Assembly: GCA_016927185.1 (NCBI GenBank)
Contig: JAFGND010000057.1
Coordinates: 13,388 to 77,387, forward strand
DNA length: 64,000 bases
Direction of reading: 5' to 3'
Source of the DNA: Candidatus Coatesiibacteriota bacterium
Lineage (GTDB): Bacteria > JAFGND01
Positions 44,757-53,630 of the stretch are shown in pieces. Made by a program: the position numbers and the translations under genes. Position 1 is the first letter of the stretch. Every line of letters begins with the position of its first letter. The notes beneath the pieces are model-generated. The model did not search any database, was not told the DNA's origin, and saw only the letters and a program-made list of their open reading frames with translations.

Positions 44757-46481
44757 ATGAATTCATATGAGAATACGTTTGGAATAGTAGGATATTTCAC
44801 TCCTCCAAGTATCAAGGCAGAAGATTCTGAAAACAGGCATTTCCTGGCATACAGGTTGCCTTCAAACACCATTAGAAGTGATACAGGTTTGCTGTCAGGC
44901 TTCAATGGGCAGAAGGTTGCAGTAGATGGTTATGCTTCACCAGGTTTTTATCATAAGATTAATTTACTGATTACTGACAAAAATCTTAAATCAAGTGAAG
45001 TGGGAACCAAACTTCTGGAATTGATATCAGAAGAAGATTATTCATTATCCCTGGCATACATCTCTCCACATGATAATAATTTCCTTATTGCTGCTGATAG
45101 AACAGGCTCACAATCACTTTATTACAGCACTCCAATATCACAGAAAATATTCTTCGGGACAGATATAAGGTTAATTCTATATCACAACAAGAATTTGCTT
45201 AAGATTGATCAAGCATCAGTCTTGACAAGACTCTTGATAGGCTACCCATTATTGGATGATACATTATTTCAAAATATCAAGCAGCTTGAACCTGGTGAGT
45301 ATATATGGCATCAAGGGAATAGACTATTGAGGGGATTTCACTGGAAACCGATTAAAAAGACTGCATTGAATGATGAAGAAGTGATTCCTGAGGCAAAGAA
45401 GGTATTAAAGCAGATATTCTCTTTCCTGACAAATGAGGAAGATTATGTATTAACCTTAAGTGGAGGTTCAGATAGCAGATTTTTGCTTGCAGCAATGATT
45501 TTCTCTGGTTATAATCCAGCAATATGCAGTTTTGGTCGCAAGAGCTCCCTGGCAATATCCATTTCCGAAGAGATTGCTAATAAATTCAAACTTGAATACC
45601 AGAAAATAATCCTGAATAAGAAATTTCTTTCTGATTTGGCTGAAAATGCAGTCGAAATATCCTCCTTGTCAATGGGGATGCTTAACTGGAATTATGCACA
45701 TGCCCTGGGAGTATTGAAATCAATCACTCCATTTAGTAAACTCTTGATCAGTGGCTCATGGGCATGGGATACGAGGGGGAAATGGGAAAAAGGTTTTTCT
45801 TTCATGGAGAAGGATGGGAAACATTGGCAATTAGAAGATTTCTGCAGCTTTGATGACTGGAAGGATTTAATAGCTACTGATTTTATTGAAGAATCAAAAG
45901 AGAAAATAAACAGATCCCTGCAAAGAGCAGAAGAGAGATATAAAAGCATTGAATCTTCAGAAAGGGCAAAAGTATTTGCAGCTAACCATAAAAACATGAA
46001 AAGAATGGGACCTTTGACTTATACAATATCAGCTTTTGTTCAACCTTTCTATCCTTTGCACTCGAAAAGCTGGATTGAGTTTTCGTTATCCCTGCCTGAT
46101 GCTTACAATAGAAACGAGAAACTCATTTGGGATTTCATAAAAGAATCGATCCCTGATTTGATGGAATTTGAAAGAGATTACAGAGGAATTTCCATAAGTT
46201 CTGGCTATAATCCAATTTCATGGTTGACTCATTCCATAGCTTTAAAAATAGGTGTGGGTGAAAAACCTAAGCTTCCAACTGATTATGGTAAATGGACAGG
46301 AAAATACTTGAGATTATCGATGAAGGAAATATGGAATAATATCGGTCCAGGTTATGGCTGGATACTCAATAAGGAATTTATTAATAAAGTTCTGGACAAA
46401 GAAGAGATGTGTTTGAAATATAGCAAGCAACTAAACAGGATTTTTTCTTTGTTAAGTTTTTTGCAAAATATCTCATCTTGA
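44757..46481 (+). CDS. Asparagine-synthetase-like protein without the glutaminase Cys
   Basis: A 574-residue two-domain protein. The N-terminal part has the Ntn-type shape (FGIVGYF near the start, LAYISPHDNNFLIAADRTGSQSLYY) but Phe8 stands where the Cys nucleophile of glutamine-dependent enzymes is, so it cannot release ammonia from glutamine. The C-terminal part is an AsnB-type ATP pyrophosphatase with the PP motif LSGGSDSR (235-241) and the late LPDAYNRNEKLIWDFIKES. Related enzymes without the Cys include beta-lactam synthetase and lasso peptide cyclases. GGAGG lies 11 nt before the ATG. Stand-alone gene. Confidence 0.88.
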   Translation: MNSYENTFGIVGYFTPPSIKAEDSENRHFLAYRLPSNTIRSDTGLLSGFNGQKVAVDGYASPGFYHKINLLITDKNLKSSEVGTKLLELISEEDYSLSLAYISPHDNNFLIAADRTGSQSLYYSTPISQKIFFGTDIRLILYHNKNLLKIDQASVLTRLLIGYPLLDDTLFQNIKQLEPGEYIWHQGNRLLRGFHWKPIKKTALNDEEVIPEAKKVLKQIFSFLTNEEDYVLTLSGGSDSRFLLAAMIFSGYNPAICSFGRKSSLAISISEEIANKFKLEYQKIILNKKFLSDLAENAVEISSLSMGMLNWNYAHALGVLKSITPFSKLLISGSWAWDTRGKWEKGFSFMEKDGKHWQLEDFCSFDDWKDLIATDFIEESKEKINRSLQRAEERYKSIESSERAKVFAANHKNMKRMGPLTYTISAFVQPFYPLHSKSWIEFSLSLPDAYNRNEKLIWDFIKESIPDLMEFERDYRGISISSGYNPISWLTHSIALKIGVGEKPKLPTDYGKWTGKYLRLSMKEIWNNIGPGYGWILNKEFINKVLDKEEMCLKYSKQLNRIFSLLSFLQNISS

Positions 46482-46559
46482 ACAGGATGAAAAGGATTTT
46501 TCTCCGTATATATTTATGGAGATGATTTATAAACAAAATTAAGAATAATAGGAGGAAAA

Positions 46560-47228
46560 ATGAAAAAATTGTTAGTAACAATCATTGCATCGGTCTTTGT
46601 ATTCTGCATAACTGCCCCGGCAATTGCTGGAGACGTTCAGGTAAAACTCTCGGATCTGGACAAATCTCTTGAATCTCTGGAGAAAACGAAATACAACATT
46701 TTCTTGACTGCAAAAGATGTAAAGGATATGATCAAGAAGGATAAGAAACTGGAGGGAATTATAAAAGAAGGAACTCCAGTAGTATACAAATACACAAAGA
46801 ATGCCAAATATGACAATATCTTCAAGAAAACAGCAATTCTTTATGCTTCAATAGTCTGGGCAAAATACTTGATTAGTGAAGCAAACAAGGATATTGATGA
46901 ATATGAAAAGGATGGAAAAGGCTGGACAATGTTGAAAGAGCTTAAAACCAAGATGGCAAACATAAAGACAGTTCTTGACAATCAGATCAAGGAAGCTCCA
47001 CAAATAGTAACAAGTGTTCAAAGTCTGGTAAAATCACCACCATCACCAAATGATTTTTCAAAGAAAATAATGGGCAAATCAATTCCAGATCCAATAGCAT
47101 TCAAGGATGCCGGTTTGGGACTGAAAAAATCAGCAGAACTGTCTGTCAAGTCAGCAAATGACATACCTGGTGTTGCAAGTGATTTTGCAAAACTGGTAAC
47201 AAGATTTGCTTCCCTGAAAGGCGAATAA
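46560..47228 (+). CDS. Exported helical protein, unknown function
   Basis: A 222-residue protein with a signal peptide (residues 1-23, ending AIA) and a Lys-rich, mostly helical mature part without Cys. No family recognised. A strong AGGAGG ribosome-binding site and a terminator-like hairpin just after the stop suggest a well-expressed single gene. Confidence 0.75.
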   Translation: MKKLLVTIIASVFVFCITAPAIAGDVQVKLSDLDKSLESLEKTKYNIFLTAKDVKDMIKKDKKLEGIIKEGTPVVYKYTKNAKYDNIFKKTAILYASIVWAKYLISEANKDIDEYEKDGKGWTMLKELKTKMANIKTVLDNQIKEAPQIVTSVQSLVKSPPSPNDFSKKIMGKSIPDPIAFKDAGLGLKKSAELSVKSANDIPGVASDFAKLVTRFASLKGE

Positions 47229-47237
47229 GCTTTTTGA

Positions 47238-47265
47238 AAGCCTTGAGGTAAGAAACTCAAGGCTT
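47238..47265. terminator. Bidirectional terminator-like hairpin
   Basis: AAGCCTTGAG at 47238-47247 pairs perfectly with CTCAAGGCTT at 47256-47265 around an 8-nt loop, followed by a short T-rich tail. It lies between two convergent genes, with its right arm touching the stop of the HEAT-like gene. Confidence 0.65.
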
Positions 47266-49168
47266 ATTTCCATTTATCTTTGGTTTTTTCAATAAGATCA
47301 TCTATCTTCTCAATCAGCATAATTGAGTTTTGATCCCATTCATATATTCTTCTTTCTTTTGTCCTTTTCCTGAAGTCCTTCTCAAATGCTATAAGTTTTT
47401 TCATATCCGATTGCTTTCCATTCTTATGTATTATTTCCAGTGCAGAAACAACTGTCTCCAGATCATCTTCCTTTAGAAGCAGCCACATTATTTCGTTGAC
47501 TTCACCTGAATTATCATCTCTGAAGTATTGGACAAGGACTCCGCGCAGTTCCCCTCTTGTTTCGCTGAGTGATTTAAGGAGTATATCTCTTGCTTTCCTG
47601 TATCTCCCCCTGGCCAGACAGAGAAGTAAATCCTCTTTCTCCTGTTTAGTTTCTGCTTTTTCAAGCCTATTTATGAAGATATCTCCTATCTCTTCATCAG
47701 CTTCAAACGATATCAAAGCCTTTTCAATATCCTTTACCTGTTTTTCTTCTGTTGCAATTTCATATTCTTTTATCAATATTCTTTTTCCAATATCTGATTT
47801 ATGAGCTGCCAGAACCTTATATATCTGGTTTTTCTGCATATTATCCATATTAGACCATTCCAGTGAAACAAGGCTGTCTATTGAAGGTTTCTGGTTTTTA
47901 AGCTCTGTAGTTATACTTTCAGAAAAAACCTTGTTTTTCAAACCTCTCAATGCAATTGAGATAGCTTCCAGAGAGTTTATTCCTGCCAGTGTAAGATATA
48001 TTTCTTCTCTTTCAGCTGGATTGATTGTTTCTTGAAGATGATTTGCCAGATAAGGGATTGCTTCCTCATCTTTCATTTCTCCCCATAATATGGCAGCTTT
48101 TAATGCTTCCTTACTATCATCATTGCACATTTTTCTGAAAAGAGGGATTGCTTCATAAGCCTCAAGTTTTGATAATGTCCCTAGAATGTCCATGAAATAC
48201 CGAGTTTCTCTCCAGTTTTGCCTCATGAGTATTGGAATTGATTTTCTATCCCTCATTTTCAATATGCAGGCAAGCAGGTTTTTAAGATATATTGCATCTG
48301 AACTGTCTGTTCTCTCAGCCGCTTTTTCTTCAAAAACGGAAAGAGAATCCAGTATTTCCCTTGATGCAATTTCCTTTATGGAAGTCAGATATAAAATAGC
48401 AGAACTGCTTTCCATATATTCACTATTTCTTAATGAACTCATTGCTTGAGTAAGGGCATCTGAAACTGCAATTTTTGCAAGTATCAAAAATACCAAGGAA
48501 TTATACTTCCTGTTCTCTTTTCGTAGTATTTCTATCAAGACAGGAGTCAAATCCTTGTTAACTACAACAACTGAATCTGATAAATGACTTAATGTGATGT
48601 CTGTAAAAAGGGAATCTTTCAAGGTTCCTTTCAAAAGAGAGTACTCAGTCTTCAGATTGTTCTTCATGAAACCTTTCAAGGCATCTCTTCTTAAATCGAC
48701 TGGATTATCCCGGTTTTTATAATAGCTTAATAAAACTGCTTTTGAAGATGGTGTTCCTTGAAAAGAAAGAGCTTCTAATGATTTTTTTGCAATACCTGGT
48801 TTTTCGTCTTTAGCAAGTATCTCCAACGAAGGAATAAATCTTGGGTCACGTAATGATTGAGCAAGTTCCGCAATTCCTTCTTTCAGATCCGAATCATTGC
48901 TTTGCGACCATTTGATTATATTTGAAAACATAACTTCTTGATGTTTTTTTATTAATGTGAAAATAAAAGGGGAAAGCCTTTTTTCTGCTTTAGAGAACAT
49001 TATAACTCTTATTTTCTGATAATCTTCGGAACTGTTTTCAGAAGTTTGCCCTAAGGTTATAAGTTTCTGATCATATGTTCCATTCAGGAGTGCTTGTTTT
49101 TTCAGATAATCAAGATAATAAGCAAGTGATAATATCACTAAGAAAACCAATGGGATAAAAATTAACAA
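47264..49168 (-). CDS. Membrane-anchored HEAT-like repeat protein
   Basis: A 634-residue protein. A hydrophobic N-terminal segment (LIFIPLVFLVILSLAYYLDYL) anchors it to the inner membrane; the rest is built of HEAT-like helical repeats (DPRFIPSLEILAKDEKPGIA, EAIPLFRKMCNDDSKEALKAA). Likely a periplasmic or cytoplasmic-face scaffold. The start given is a TTG at 49168 without a ribosome-binding site. Translation from an ATT at 49186 or 49183 would give a more typical basic N-terminus (IKKKYLLIF), with AAGG upstream. Confidence 0.82.
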   Translation of the reverse strand: MLIFIPLVFLVILSLAYYLDYLKKQALLNGTYDQKLITLGQTSENSSEDYQKIRVIMFSKAEKRLSPFIFTLIKKHQEVMFSNIIKWSQSNDSDLKEGIAELAQSLRDPRFIPSLEILAKDEKPGIAKKSLEALSFQGTPSSKAVLLSYYKNRDNPVDLRRDALKGFMKNNLKTEYSLLKGTLKDSLFTDITLSHLSDSVVVVNKDLTPVLIEILRKENRKYNSLVFLILAKIAVSDALTQAMSSLRNSEYMESSSAILYLTSIKEIASREILDSLSVFEEKAAERTDSSDAIYLKNLLACILKMRDRKSIPILMRQNWRETRYFMDILGTLSKLEAYEAIPLFRKMCNDDSKEALKAAILWGEMKDEEAIPYLANHLQETINPAEREEIYLTLAGINSLEAISIALRGLKNKVFSESITTELKNQKPSIDSLVSLEWSNMDNMQKNQIYKVLAAHKSDIGKRILIKEYEIATEEKQVKDIEKALISFEADEEIGDIFINRLEKAETKQEKEDLLLCLARGRYRKARDILLKSLSETRGELRGVLVQYFRDDNSGEVNEIMWLLLKEDDLETVVSALEIIHKNGKQSDMKKLIAFEKDFRKRTKERRIYEWDQNSIMLIEKIDDLIEKTKDKWK

Positions 49169-49264
49169 ATATTTTTTCTTAATAATACTCTGCCTTGTTA
49201 TTGATTACTGAAAAACATTGAGTAATAATTATAAACATGAATTGAAAACCTTATATCAGTCTGT

Positions 49265-49286
49265 CTGGCAGAGTAGTCTCTGCCAG
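49265..49286. terminator. 9-bp GC-rich hairpin after the M42 gene set
   Basis: CTGGCAGAG at 49265-49273 pairs perfectly with CTCTGCCAG at 49278-49286 around a 4-nt loop. It lies 5 nt past the stop of the last M42 gene on the minus strand. No U tract follows on that strand, so it may work as a factor-assisted terminator or an mRNA 3' end stabiliser. Confidence 0.55.
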
Positions 49287-49291
49287 GTGTT

Positions 49292-50302
49292 TTAAACAGG
49301 TAATTTCTCACTTTCGCAAATTACTTTAAGCAATTTTACGGTTGCTTCAACGTCTGCAATTGAACATATTTCAGAAGAAGAATGAACATGTCTTGTTGGA
49401 ACGCTTAAAGTAGAGGCAAGTATCCCCTTTTTGGTCAGATGGATAGCGAATGAATCAGTTGCCCCTCCAGTTAATACCTCTCTTTGATAAGGAATCTTGT
49501 GTTTCTCGGCAAGGCTTATTTCCCAGTCAACAATCTGTTTAGGGACGATTATTCCGGAGTCCATTATTTTTATTCCAGTTCCTTTTCCCATTGCACAGCT
49601 TACTGAACATTTGGTTTGATTTCCAGGTGCATCATCACTCCCTGTAACATCAAGAGCGATACCAAGATCAGGTTCAATGGCGAAAGCAGAAGTCTTTGCT
49701 CCTCTTACACCCACTTCTTCCTGGACAGTAAAAACATAGTATATATTATGTTTTGCCGCTTTAAGTCTTTCTGCAAGTAATATAAGGATGAGACAACCTA
49801 TTCTGTCATCAAGAGCCATTGAGCACAAATTCCCAAACTGCTCAAATGGTTCGGTATCCCAGACAAATCTGTCTCCAATTTTTATATGTTTTTCTGCTGC
49901 TTCCTTGTTTTTTGCACCAATATCTACATACAGGTTATCTATCTTAAGTTTTGGCAGACACTCTTCATTATCATAGCAAATCATTCCCTTTATTCCGTTC
50001 TTGAAAATCACTCGCTGGGTAACTTGATTATATGGATAATGACCTCCAACTGAATGAAAGCGCAGGTATCCTTTCTTGTCAATGTGGGTTACTATGAATC
50101 CTATCTGATCCATGTGAGCGGCAAGCATTATATTCCTGGCATTTTTCGAGTTGCTTTTCTTTACACATATCAGGTTTCCTAATACATCATTATAACACTT
50201 ATCTGCAAATGATTTCATAAGCTCTTTCAGATAATTGCTTATATTTTCTTCATCTCCTGAAGGCCCGAATTCCTTGAATATTTTAAGATACTTCTTTTCC
50301 AT
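49292..50302 (-). CDS. M42 family metallo-aminopeptidase (copy 3)
   Basis: A 336-residue dinuclear zinc aminopeptidase of the glutamyl-aminopeptidase/TET type. Metal and catalytic positions are visible in LAAHMDQIGF, ALDDRIGC, VQEEVGVRGA, ALDVTGSDDAPG and TRHVHSSSE. These proteins form large tetrahedral cytoplasmic complexes that trim peptides from the proteasome-like or Lon/Clp systems. A strong AGGAGAG site precedes the ATG; last of three tandem paralogues. Confidence 0.92.
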   Translation of the reverse strand: MEKKYLKIFKEFGPSGDEENISNYLKELMKSFADKCYNDVLGNLICVKKSNSKNARNIMLAAHMDQIGFIVTHIDKKGYLRFHSVGGHYPYNQVTQRVIFKNGIKGMICYDNEECLPKLKIDNLYVDIGAKNKEAAEKHIKIGDRFVWDTEPFEQFGNLCSMALDDRIGCLILILLAERLKAAKHNIYYVFTVQEEVGVRGAKTSAFAIEPDLGIALDVTGSDDAPGNQTKCSVSCAMGKGTGIKIMDSGIIVPKQIVDWEISLAEKHKIPYQREVLTGGATDSFAIHLTKKGILASTLSVPTRHVHSSSEICSIADVEATVKLLKVICESEKLPV

Positions 50303-50317
50303 TTCACTCTCCTAATT

Positions 50318-51343
50318 CTACTTTATTTTAAAAGATTCAGCTTTAACTACAACTGCAAGTGCCAAATCCCTCATAGCATTTAGATCCGGTATACTTATTA
50401 TGGCAACAGGTGAATGAATATATCTGCATGGAAGCGCTATATTCAAAGCAGGCAATCCTTCTTTTGATGTATAGATAGGTCCTGCATCTGTTCCTCCAAC
50501 TACTGATCTCTTGAATTGATAGGGAATCTTCTTTTCCTTTGCAATCGCCTGAACCCAATCAAGGATTTTTGTATTAGTTATTATATTTGAATCCATAATG
50601 GTTATTGCTGGTCCTTTTCCAATCTCTGTTGTCGGGGATAAATCATTTATAAAATCCCTGTCATTTGCTGTTGTACCTTCCAGATTCAAATTGAACTTCA
50701 ATCTTTCCTTGTTGAATACTGCAGTTTGTCCTCCTCTTGTACCCACTTCTTCCTGTGCACAAAAATGAGCATAGACAGATACAGGTAATTTCTTCTCTTT
50801 AAGAATTTCGCATAGAATTGCACAACCCACTCTGTCATCGAAAGCTTTTCCGAAAAGGTAATTGCCCTGCTGCCTTGCTTTGGTAGCAAAATAAACATAA
50901 TCACCAATAGAAACATTGCATGATGATTTATCTTTTGCTCCTATATCTATATTCAATCCCCTGATTGAAACCGGCATTTCTCTTTCCTCAGGTCGCATGA
51001 GATGAAGCGATTTTAGAACTACTGCACCAGGAAGCCTGTCTTTGCCTACCAGCACTTTCTTGGCTGGGATTACTTTTGGCAGAAAGCCACCAACCGAACT
51101 TACTCCTAGCAATCCATTATCATCAATCTTGTCAACAATCAAAGCTACTTCATCCATGTGAGCAGAAAGAAGAACCCTTATTTTATCATTGGTTCCTTTC
51201 TTGAATGCAATCAGGCTTCCCAGATGATCTATCTTCAGGGAATCTACATTATTCTTGATTTCCTTTATTATAAAGTCCCTTATTTCCTTCTCGTCTCCGG
51301 CTGCTCCGTAAGCATTTGAAAGCTTAATCAGTCTCTTTATCAT
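50318..51343 (-). CDS. M42 family metallo-aminopeptidase (copy 2)
   Basis: A 341-residue paralogue of its neighbours: LSAHMDEVALIV, AFDDRVGCA, AQEEVGTRGGQT and CRYIHSPVA. It has Glu in NLEGTTAND where the flanking copies have Asp (ALDVT); both types occur in active M42 enzymes and may reflect different substrate preference. GAGGAGG precedes the ATG, which overlaps the upstream copy by 4 nt. Confidence 0.92.
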   Translation of the reverse strand: MIKRLIKLSNAYGAAGDEKEIRDFIIKEIKNNVDSLKIDHLGSLIAFKKGTNDKIRVLLSAHMDEVALIVDKIDDNGLLGVSSVGGFLPKVIPAKKVLVGKDRLPGAVVLKSLHLMRPEEREMPVSIRGLNIDIGAKDKSSCNVSIGDYVYFATKARQQGNYLFGKAFDDRVGCAILCEILKEKKLPVSVYAHFCAQEEVGTRGGQTAVFNKERLKFNLNLEGTTANDRDFINDLSPTTEIGKGPAITIMDSNIITNTKILDWVQAIAKEKKIPYQFKRSVVGGTDAGPIYTSKEGLPALNIALPCRYIHSPVAIISIPDLNAMRDLALAVVVKAESFKIK

Positions 51344-52389
51344 TTGATAACCTCCTCACTGCAAGGGAACTCAATCAAGGCAGAAGCAATAGCTAATGCT
51401 CTTGCAGCATTGCTTATCTGAGTCAGGTTGACAAATTCTGTTGGTGTATGCATGTATTTCAATGGTATGTCAATCCCAAGCACAGGAATTCCACCATTTA
51501 TAATCTGCATCATATATGCATCAGTGCCTCCAGGATATGGAGCAAGACAATCTTGATAAGGAATGCTTTCGTCATCCATGATTTTTACGAATTGCTCTCT
51601 CAATTTCGGGCAAAAATTAGGTCCTTTATCCAATCCAAAGCCTGGATCATTAAACTTTATTGTATCTCTCTGATCTGCAATTGGGTCAGCAAAAGTAACA
51701 TCAAGGGCAGCCCCAAAATCTGCTTCAACTGAATAAGTTCCTACCTTGGCTCCTCGCAGACCTACTTCTTCCTGGACGCTGAACATTGCTATCACATCAT
51801 GCCTGTTTTTGATTATCTGCAGCCTGTCAAGCATTGCAATTAATGTAAGACAACCAGCTCTGTTGTCCATAGCCTGACCCATAGGATATTTATCAAACAG
51901 TATCTCAGTCTCGAAATCATAAGTTATTATATCTCCTGTTTGAACCTTATCTTTTAGCTCTTTTCTGGTATAGCCAGTGTCTATATATAATTCCTTCATA
52001 TTACCAATTTTGCCAGCTTCTCCCTCCCTTGCAATGTGAGGAGGCCTTAAACCGATAACACCATAGAGTTTCTCCTTGCCATGAATGATCACTGGAGTCC
52101 CTCCTAATGTTAATGGATTTATCCCTCCAAGGGAATGAAATTTTATAATTCCATTTTCTTCAATCTTGAGCACTATCATCCCTATCTGATCCATGTGAGC
52201 AGAAATCAGAAATCTTTTTTTATCTTTTGATTTCCCTTCTTTCAGGGCGAACAAGTTACCAAGTTTGTCAGTCCAGACTTTATCAGAAATTGGTTCCACA
52301 ATCTTCCTGATTATCTCTTTGATATTTTCTTCTCTGCCTGACACTCCATGGTTGTTTGTCAGTTTTAGTATAATTTCCTTTAAATCCAT
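51340..52389 (-). CDS. M42 family metallo-aminopeptidase (copy 1)
   Basis: A 349-residue enzyme, first of the three-gene set: ISAHMDQIGMIV, AMDNRAGCL (Asn in the second position, where the others have DDR), VQEEVGLRGAK, ALDVTFADPIADQ and KYMHTPTE. Its DNR variation keeps the bridging Asp. AAGGAG precedes the ATG at 52389. TTGACA lies 55 nt upstream. Confidence 0.92.
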   Translation of the reverse strand: MDLKEIILKLTNNHGVSGREENIKEIIRKIVEPISDKVWTDKLGNLFALKEGKSKDKKRFLISAHMDQIGMIVLKIEENGIIKFHSLGGINPLTLGGTPVIIHGKEKLYGVIGLRPPHIAREGEAGKIGNMKELYIDTGYTRKELKDKVQTGDIITYDFETEILFDKYPMGQAMDNRAGCLTLIAMLDRLQIIKNRHDVIAMFSVQEEVGLRGAKVGTYSVEADFGAALDVTFADPIADQRDTIKFNDPGFGLDKGPNFCPKLREQFVKIMDDESIPYQDCLAPYPGGTDAYMMQIINGGIPVLGIDIPLKYMHTPTEFVNLTQISNAARALAIASALIEFPCSEEVIK

Positions 52390-52438
52390 ATAACTCCTTG
52401 TGATATTTTAAAGGTGCTTCATTTCTTGTCTGCTTCTT

Positions 52439-52444
52439 TGTCAA
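52439..52444 (-). promoter_or_regulatory. TTGACA element upstream of the M42 set
   Basis: TTGACA on the minus strand, 55 nt before the start of M42 copy 1, in the class of boxes 55-59 nt from a start with a ribosome-binding site. Confidence 0.35.
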
Positions 52445-52500
52445 GAAAAAACTACCTGTTTTAGTTAGCTATTAAATAAGGAATAAGCAAGAATTCATAA

Positions 52501-52528
52501 ATGTCTATCCGCAAGACATGGTTTTTTT
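52501..52528 (+). terminator. Orphan terminator-like hairpin with T7 run
   Basis: ATGTCT at 52501-52506 pairs with AGACAT at 52514-52519 around 7 nt, followed by GG and seven T. It points along the plus strand, yet the upstream gene lies on the minus strand. It might end a small RNA begun in the gap, or be chance, since the stem has only two G-C pairs. Confidence 0.25.
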
Positions 52529-52608
52529 CCGATAATTCAATATCAATGTAAGAAGACATGTTTCTTGAATCTGCTGGCAATAATGATCGAATTCAGACAA
52601 TGAAATTA

Positions 52609-52633
52609 TTGACAAAAAAACAGTTTTTATAGG
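52609..52633 (+). promoter_or_regulatory. Possible promoter of the GldA-like operon
   Basis: TTGACA at 52609-52614 and TATAGG at 52628-52633 (13-nt spacer, shorter than the usual 17). TTGACA is 65 nt before the ATG at 52674. Confidence 0.35.
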
Positions 52634-52673
52634 TCTCATCAAAGCAGGGAATTGGAAATTAAGGAGTAAGTAG

Positions 52674-53630
52674 ATGATTAGCGTAAGCAATTTAACTAAG
52701 ATCTATGGTTCGGTAGTTGCTCTGGATAAGATCTCGTTCAAGATCGAAAAAGGGGAAATACTTGGTTTTCTCGGTCCTAATGGAGCAGGGAAGTCAACAG
52801 CGATGAAAATTATAACTACCTATATTGCAGCTACTGAGGGTGAGGTTTTTGTTGATAATATGGATATAAACAAAAATCCAATAGAAGTCAGGAAGAAAAT
52901 TGGTTATCTTCCTGAGAACTCACCTGTTTACAAGGAAATGAATGTCAAGGATTACCTGACTTTCGTTGCCAGGGCAAGAGAACTTCCACCTGAGAAAATA
53001 AAGGAAAGGCTTGATTGGGTTATACAGGCAACAGGACTGGAGTCTGAACTGAGAAAAGATATTGGTGAGCTTTCAAAAGGTTTCAAGCAAAGAACTGGAC
53101 TTGCACAGGCTTTAATTCATGATCCAGAAGTGCTGGTTCTTGATGAACCAACTTCTGGTCTTGATCCTTTACAGATAATTGATATAAGAAAACTGATAAA
53201 GGATTTAGCAAAGGAAAAAACGATAATTTTCTCCACACATATACTTCAGGAAGTTGATGCAATAACAGATAGAGTGCTAATTATTAATGAAGGTAGAATT
53301 GCTGCGAATGGATATCTCCAGGATCTCAAATTGAAAGCAGCTGCATATCAAACAACATTTCTTTCTGTGCTTGCTCCTTTCAAGGAAGTAGAAGCTGAAC
53401 TCAAGAAGATAAGCTCCATAAATAAAATAAGACTTATCGAAAAAGAATCATCTGAAAACAGGACTTCCTTGAAGATAACAAGTCCAGCCAACAAAGATAT
53501 AAAAGAGGAAATAGGAAGGATAATATCCTTGAAAGGGTGGCAAATAATATCATTGTTCGACAGGGATTTCTCTCTTGAAGAAACATTTATTAATCTTATC
53601 AGGAAATCAAAATCGCAAGGAGAAAACTAA
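52674..53630 (+). CDS. ABC transporter ATP-binding protein, GldA-like
   Basis: A 318-residue ATPase: Walker A GPNGAGKST, Q-loop region GYLPENSPVYKEM, signature LSKGFKQRTGLAQAL, Walker B VLVLDEPTSGLDP, and H-loop STHILQEV. The C-terminal extension of about 90 residues is as in GldA/CcmA-like proteins. It is the first gene of a four-gene unit with a permease, a GldG-like protein and a DUF4340 protein. In Bacteroidetes GldA/F/G is linked to gliding; relatives in non-gliding bacteria have unknown cargo. AAGGAG precedes the ATG. Confidence 0.93.
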   Translation: MISVSNLTKIYGSVVALDKISFKIEKGEILGFLGPNGAGKSTAMKIITTYIAATEGEVFVDNMDINKNPIEVRKKIGYLPENSPVYKEMNVKDYLTFVARARELPPEKIKERLDWVIQATGLESELRKDIGELSKGFKQRTGLAQALIHDPEVLVLDEPTSGLDPLQIIDIRKLIKDLAKEKTIIFSTHILQEVDAITDRVLIINEGRIAANGYLQDLKLKAAAYQTTFLSVLAPFKEVEAELKKISSINKIRLIEKESSENRTSLKITSPANKDIKEEIGRIISLKGWQIISLFDRDFSLEETFINLIRKSKSQGEN

